A DNA stretch of 7,681 nt from contig CAZXDS010000162.1 in NCBI GenBank assembly GCA_964639525.1, positions 1 to 7,681 of the forward strand, read 5' to 3'. Source of the stretch: CAZXDS01 sp964639525. Its GTDB lineage: Bacteria > Bacteroidota > Ignavibacteria > Ignavibacteriales > Melioribacteraceae. The notes under the pieces are model-generated. The model made no database searches and was not told where the DNA came from. It worked only from the letters and a program-made list of their open reading frames with translations. A program made the translations under genes and the position numbers. Shown piece by piece: positions 5,115 to 7,681 of this stretch (the stretch's first letter is position 1; the number at the start of each line of letters is the position of its first letter).

Positions 5115-5701
5115 ATTTAGAATATACCAACGGACAAACTCCGCTTGACGATGATGAAAAGGAAGGTTTGCTTATTCCTACAATCACGACCCGTGGAGAA
5201 CTTGACGAGTTTGAGCAACTCAATATTGACGAAGCGAACTACTGGGTGCTCGGTAAAAAATTTTCGGCGGATAAGGTGCTAACAGAGAAATTTGTTAAAG
5301 AGCTTCACAAACGGATGTTCGGCAATGTTTGGAAATGGGCGGGAGCATTTAGAACCACAAACAAAAATATTGGTGTCGATAAATTCAGAATCGGTGTTGA
5401 ATTAAGGCTGCTATTAGACAACACAAAATATTGGGTAGAAAACGGCACTTATCCGGAAGATGAAATTGCGGTTAGGTTTAGCCATCAAATTGTTAAAATT
5501 CACTGTTTCGCCAACGGAAACGGTAGGCATTCAAGAATGATTGGCGATATTTTGATTGAAAAATGTTTTGGTAAAAAAACATTTTCCTGGGGTGGTAAAA
5601 ACTTAACCGATATAAGCGAAACACGAACCGAATACATAAATGCTTTAAGAGAAGCCGACGAAAATAATTATATTCCACTTATTAAATTTGCAAGGAATTA
5701 A
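5105..5701 (+). CDS. Mobile mystery protein B (Fic/DOC-family protein)
   Basis: This 198-residue Fic-fold protein probably transfers AMP or another nucleotide-derived group to a target, as Fic enzymes do; its actual activity is unknown. The Fic core motif at residues 133-144 reads HCFANGNGRHSR against the canonical HPFx(D/E)GNGRxxR. His133, Phe135, the GNGR loop and Arg144 are kept, but the metal-binding acidic residue is Asn137 and the Pro is Cys134. A flap-like FRTTNKNIGVDKFRI precedes it, and WKWAG marks the start of the core. It overlaps the HTH gene by 10 bases, and the nearest ribosome binding site (AGAGGA, 5084-5089) is too far away to work alone, so coupled translation is likely. No signal peptide or membrane segment is seen. 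The pairing with protein A and the TRGELDEFEQ-N-I block support the family call. It may be a toxin, but that is inference. Confidence 0.87.
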   Translation: MGLNLEYTNGQTPLDDDEKEGLLIPTITTRGELDEFEQLNIDEANYWVLGKKFSADKVLTEKFVKELHKRMFGNVWKWAGAFRTTNKNIGVDKFRIGVELRLLLDNTKYWVENGTYPEDEIAVRFSHQIVKIHCFANGNGRHSRMIGDILIEKCFGKKTFSWGGKNLTDISETRTEYINALREADENNYIPLIKFARN

Positions 5702-5798
5702 AAGAGATAAAATGTTAAAACAAAAGGTGATTGAACCAAAAAACGAAAATGCCTGCATATATTAAACCTTCTTTTTTTGATTTATCTCCTTTTATAGC

Positions 5799-5834
5799 AA
5801 TAATTTATGTGGTTTTGAGCAAACCATAATTATT
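5799..5834. terminator. Bidirectional terminator-like hairpin between convergent genes
   Basis: AATAATT (5799-5805) pairs with AATTATT (5828-5834), and TGGTTT (5810-5815) pairs with AAACCA (5821-5826) around a TGAGC loop, with a small asymmetric internal loop. It lies at the junction of the + strand Fic gene and the - strand mannosidase and includes the latter's stop codon (5805-5807). The AT-rich stem and lack of a long T-run make it a weak terminator. A separate T7 run lies at 5772-5778. The gap 5702-5804 holds no other gene that I can support. Confidence 0.4.
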
Positions 5835-7681
5835 AAGACAGCGGTATTTTATATCATTGTCATTAACCTTTTTTCTCTCCTCTATTTTAACCAAACGGTT
5901 TTCGTTAGGAAGAAGAATTATTCCGTTTTCTGCAAATGTAAATTTAGGATGAGTAAGTTGAATGAAAAATTCAGGTATAGTTGAAGACAATTTAATGAAT
6001 TGCTGATTATCCCGATTAATTACTTCAAATTTCAGTCTGGATTTAGGTAGAGTAATATATTTCCATTCTTCGCTTACGTAAACTGCCCGTGAAATTAAGG
6101 TTTCATTTTTACCATATAACGAACATACAATTATCTTATTTTTTAAAAGTATATTATCAAAACTTATTATATTATCATTTTGATAATCTAAAATATCATA
6201 ATCTATAATATTATTGCTGCTTCTGTTTCTTTTATAATTGTAAACATATGTATTAATGATACTTGATTCTTGATTTAACTTATGTCCAATCTGTTTTAAA
6301 GTAATTTTATCTTTATTTTTTTCAAAATATAATAATTCATTTTTAAATGCAGCTTTAACAAAATAATAAGCTAATTTCGGTTTTAATTCATAATCTATTA
6401 TTGACCAGCTTGAAACAGGCCAGCAATCATTTAACTGCCAAATAACACAGCCGTTGGTTATTGAATTAGTTCGCCAATGTTCAATCATAGTTTTTAACGC
6501 TAAACCTTGATTTAACTGTGTTAAGTAAATAAAATCTTCCCAATCTAATTTAACAGGCAAGTGTGCCGAAAGAAATTTAAATAACCTTTCGGGTCCTTCA
6601 ATTTGCTTATTATGAAATTCAAATAATTTGCTTTGGCTTGTTCTTGAATTTTTTGGAATCACTTTTTCAAAGGTGGATACATTTGCAGGTGCTTGGAATC
6701 CAAACTCTGTAACAAACAAACTTTTATCGTTTTTTATTTCGGAATAATCTTTCCAAAAGCTCCATACATCCCACTGATGCCGATTACCGCTTAATTCCGA
6801 ATTAGGGTCCTCATCACTTCCGAAAGGAGAAGACGGAAAATAAGCTTGAGACGGATTTATATTATTAAGTAATTCCGGCAGTAATTTATGATAAATCTTA
6901 TAATCCGGCATTTCCTTAATATCTTTTGAATATTGCCGATACCATATCCATTCGTTTTCATTATTACCGCACCACAAAATTAGAGCCGGATGATTGCACA
7001 AGCGGTAAATATTTTGAACGGTTTCCTTTTTAATTGAGTTTATAAACCATCTCTCCGTCGGATAAACAGCACAAGCAAACGTAAAGTCCTGCCATACAAG
7101 CAAACCGAGAGAATCACAAATTTCATAAAACTCATCACTCTCATAAATTCCGCCGCCCCAAACTCTTACAAGATTTATATTTGCTTCTTTTGCAAGCGAA
7201 AGTAATTTTCCGATTTTATTTTTATTTACTCTCGGTAAAAAAGAATCTGCCGGAATCCAATTCGTACCGTTTATAAATATATCCTTATTATTTATTTTGA
7301 ATTTAAATGTATTCGTTCCATTTTCTTTTTGTATAAGTTCAACGGACCGTATTCCGACTTTTATTTCTTTTGAGGCAGCGAGTTTATTTTTATTAAACAG
7401 TCTAATCTTTAAATTATAAATATTTTGTTTGCCGTGTCCGTTGGGCCACCATAATTTCGGTTCATCCAATTCAAATTTTATTGCTGCTGAATTACCGGAT
7501 ACTTTTGCTTCTACTGTCTTTACTAATACACCGGAATCGTAAAGCTCAATTATATACGAATATGATTTCCTTCCGACTTTATTAATTTTAAAATCACACT
7601 CAAGCTCTGCCTTGTTTGGTACAATAGCCGCAGTTCTAAAAACAATATCTTCAATTTCTACCGTCTCTTTTTGTTTGAGGT
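5805..7681 (-). CDS. GH2 beta-mannosidase, N-terminal part missing at the window edge
   Basis: The frame is open from the right edge to a TAA at 5807-5805, giving 624 residues; full-length family members have roughly 800-860, so about 200 N-terminal residues lie outside. The enzyme hydrolyses terminal beta-D-mannose from manno-oligosaccharides with retention. Visible are the end of the Ig-like domain (LWWPNGHG), the TIM-barrel entry (FINGTNWIPADSFLPR), and NLVRVWGGGIYESDEFYEICD. The acid/base Glu is in WCGNNE (codon 6957-6959), and the nucleophile Glu in VTEFGFQ (codon 6705-6707). WQLNDCWPVSSWS follows, then a C-terminal beta-rich domain. A TTG at 7469-7467 is internal, not the start, because the frame and the Ig-like domain continue upstream. 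Whether a signal peptide exists cannot be judged. It shows no functional link to its neighbours and converges on the Fic gene. Confidence 0.9.
   Translation of the reverse strand, partial: LKQKETVEIEDIVFRTAAIVPNKAELECDFKINKVGRKSYSYIIELYDSGVLVKTVEAKVSGNSAAIKFELDEPKLWWPNGHGKQNIYNLKIRLFNKNKLAASKEIKVGIRSVELIQKENGTNTFKFKINNKDIFINGTNWIPADSFLPRVNKNKIGKLLSLAKEANINLVRVWGGGIYESDEFYEICDSLGLLVWQDFTFACAVYPTERWFINSIKKETVQNIYRLCNHPALILWCGNNENEWIWYRQYSKDIKEMPDYKIYHKLLPELLNNINPSQAYFPSSPFGSDEDPNSELSGNRHQWDVWSFWKDYSEIKNDKSLFVTEFGFQAPANVSTFEKVIPKNSRTSQSKLFEFHNKQIEGPERLFKFLSAHLPVKLDWEDFIYLTQLNQGLALKTMIEHWRTNSITNGCVIWQLNDCWPVSSWSIIDYELKPKLAYYFVKAAFKNELLYFEKNKDKITLKQIGHKLNQESSIINTYVYNYKRNRSSNNIIDYDILDYQNDNIISFDNILLKNKIIVCSLYGKNETLISRAVYVSEEWKYITLPKSRLKFEVINRDNQQFIKLSSTIPEFFIQLTHPKFTFAENGIILLPNENRLVKIEERKKVNDNDIKYRCLNNYGLLKTT

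Noticed and set aside
5186..5200. Self-inhibitory (S/T)xxxE(G/N) Fic motif at the N-terminus of protein B (Thr28 to Glu32)
   Set aside because: The residue after Glu32 is Leu, not Gly or Asn, and the surrounding block looks like a family-conserved segment, so the match is too weak.
5711..5764. Short + strand frame of 17 codons after the Fic gene
   Set aside because: Too short, with no recognisable content and no conserved context to support translation.
5493..5790. Antisense frames opposite the Fic gene, including one preceded by an AAAGGAGAT-like site near 5785
   Set aside because: The purine-rich site is not followed by an ATG at suitable spacing, and the translations show no domain. The Fic frame is convincing.
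7467..7469. TTG as start of the mannosidase
   Set aside because: The frame continues open to the window edge, and the upstream translation continues the Ig-like domain, so the TTG is an internal Leu codon.

Overview
This AT-rich window looks like a chromosomal piece from a Bacteroidota/Ignavibacteria-type bacterium. That guess rests on base composition, sparse Shine-Dalgarno sites and the flavour of the encoded proteins; no rRNA or other phylogenetic marker is present.

Left part (1-2806, + strand): a terminator-like hairpin at the left edge, an AT-rich leader with a promoter candidate and inverted repeats, then a tight two-gene unit. The first gene is a patatin-like phospholipase; 10 bases later comes an FAD-dependent glycerol-3-phosphate dehydrogenase (glpD). 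A glycerophosphodiester phosphodiesterase lies at 3375-4241. Together these three genes could take a phospholipid through deacylation, headgroup release and oxidation of glycerol-3-phosphate to dihydroxyacetone phosphate.

Middle part (2807-5701) resembles a small graveyard and nest of toxin-antitoxin-like genes. It holds (a) a pair of inverted REP-like hairpins with a GTAG foot; (b) a ribbon-helix-helix antitoxin-like gene broken by a 4-base tandem duplication, whose tail overlaps the phosphodiesterase start; (c) an unannotated antisense remnant of a HipA-type toxin C-terminus; and (d) an intact pair matching 'mobile mystery protein A' (HTH) and 'mobile mystery protein B' (Fic). The promoter of this pair carries three copies of a 16-base palindrome at an exact 33-base period. 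The middle copy sits between the -35 and -10 elements and the last covers the ribosome binding site and start codon.

Right part (5702-7681): a convergent gene on the - strand, a GH2 beta-mannosidase whose N-terminal part lies beyond the window edge. A bidirectional terminator-like hairpin separates it from the Fic gene.

The strongest candidate for an under-described system is the mobile mystery A/B cassette with its phased operator array and its Fic motif with Asn in place of the usual Asp/Glu.
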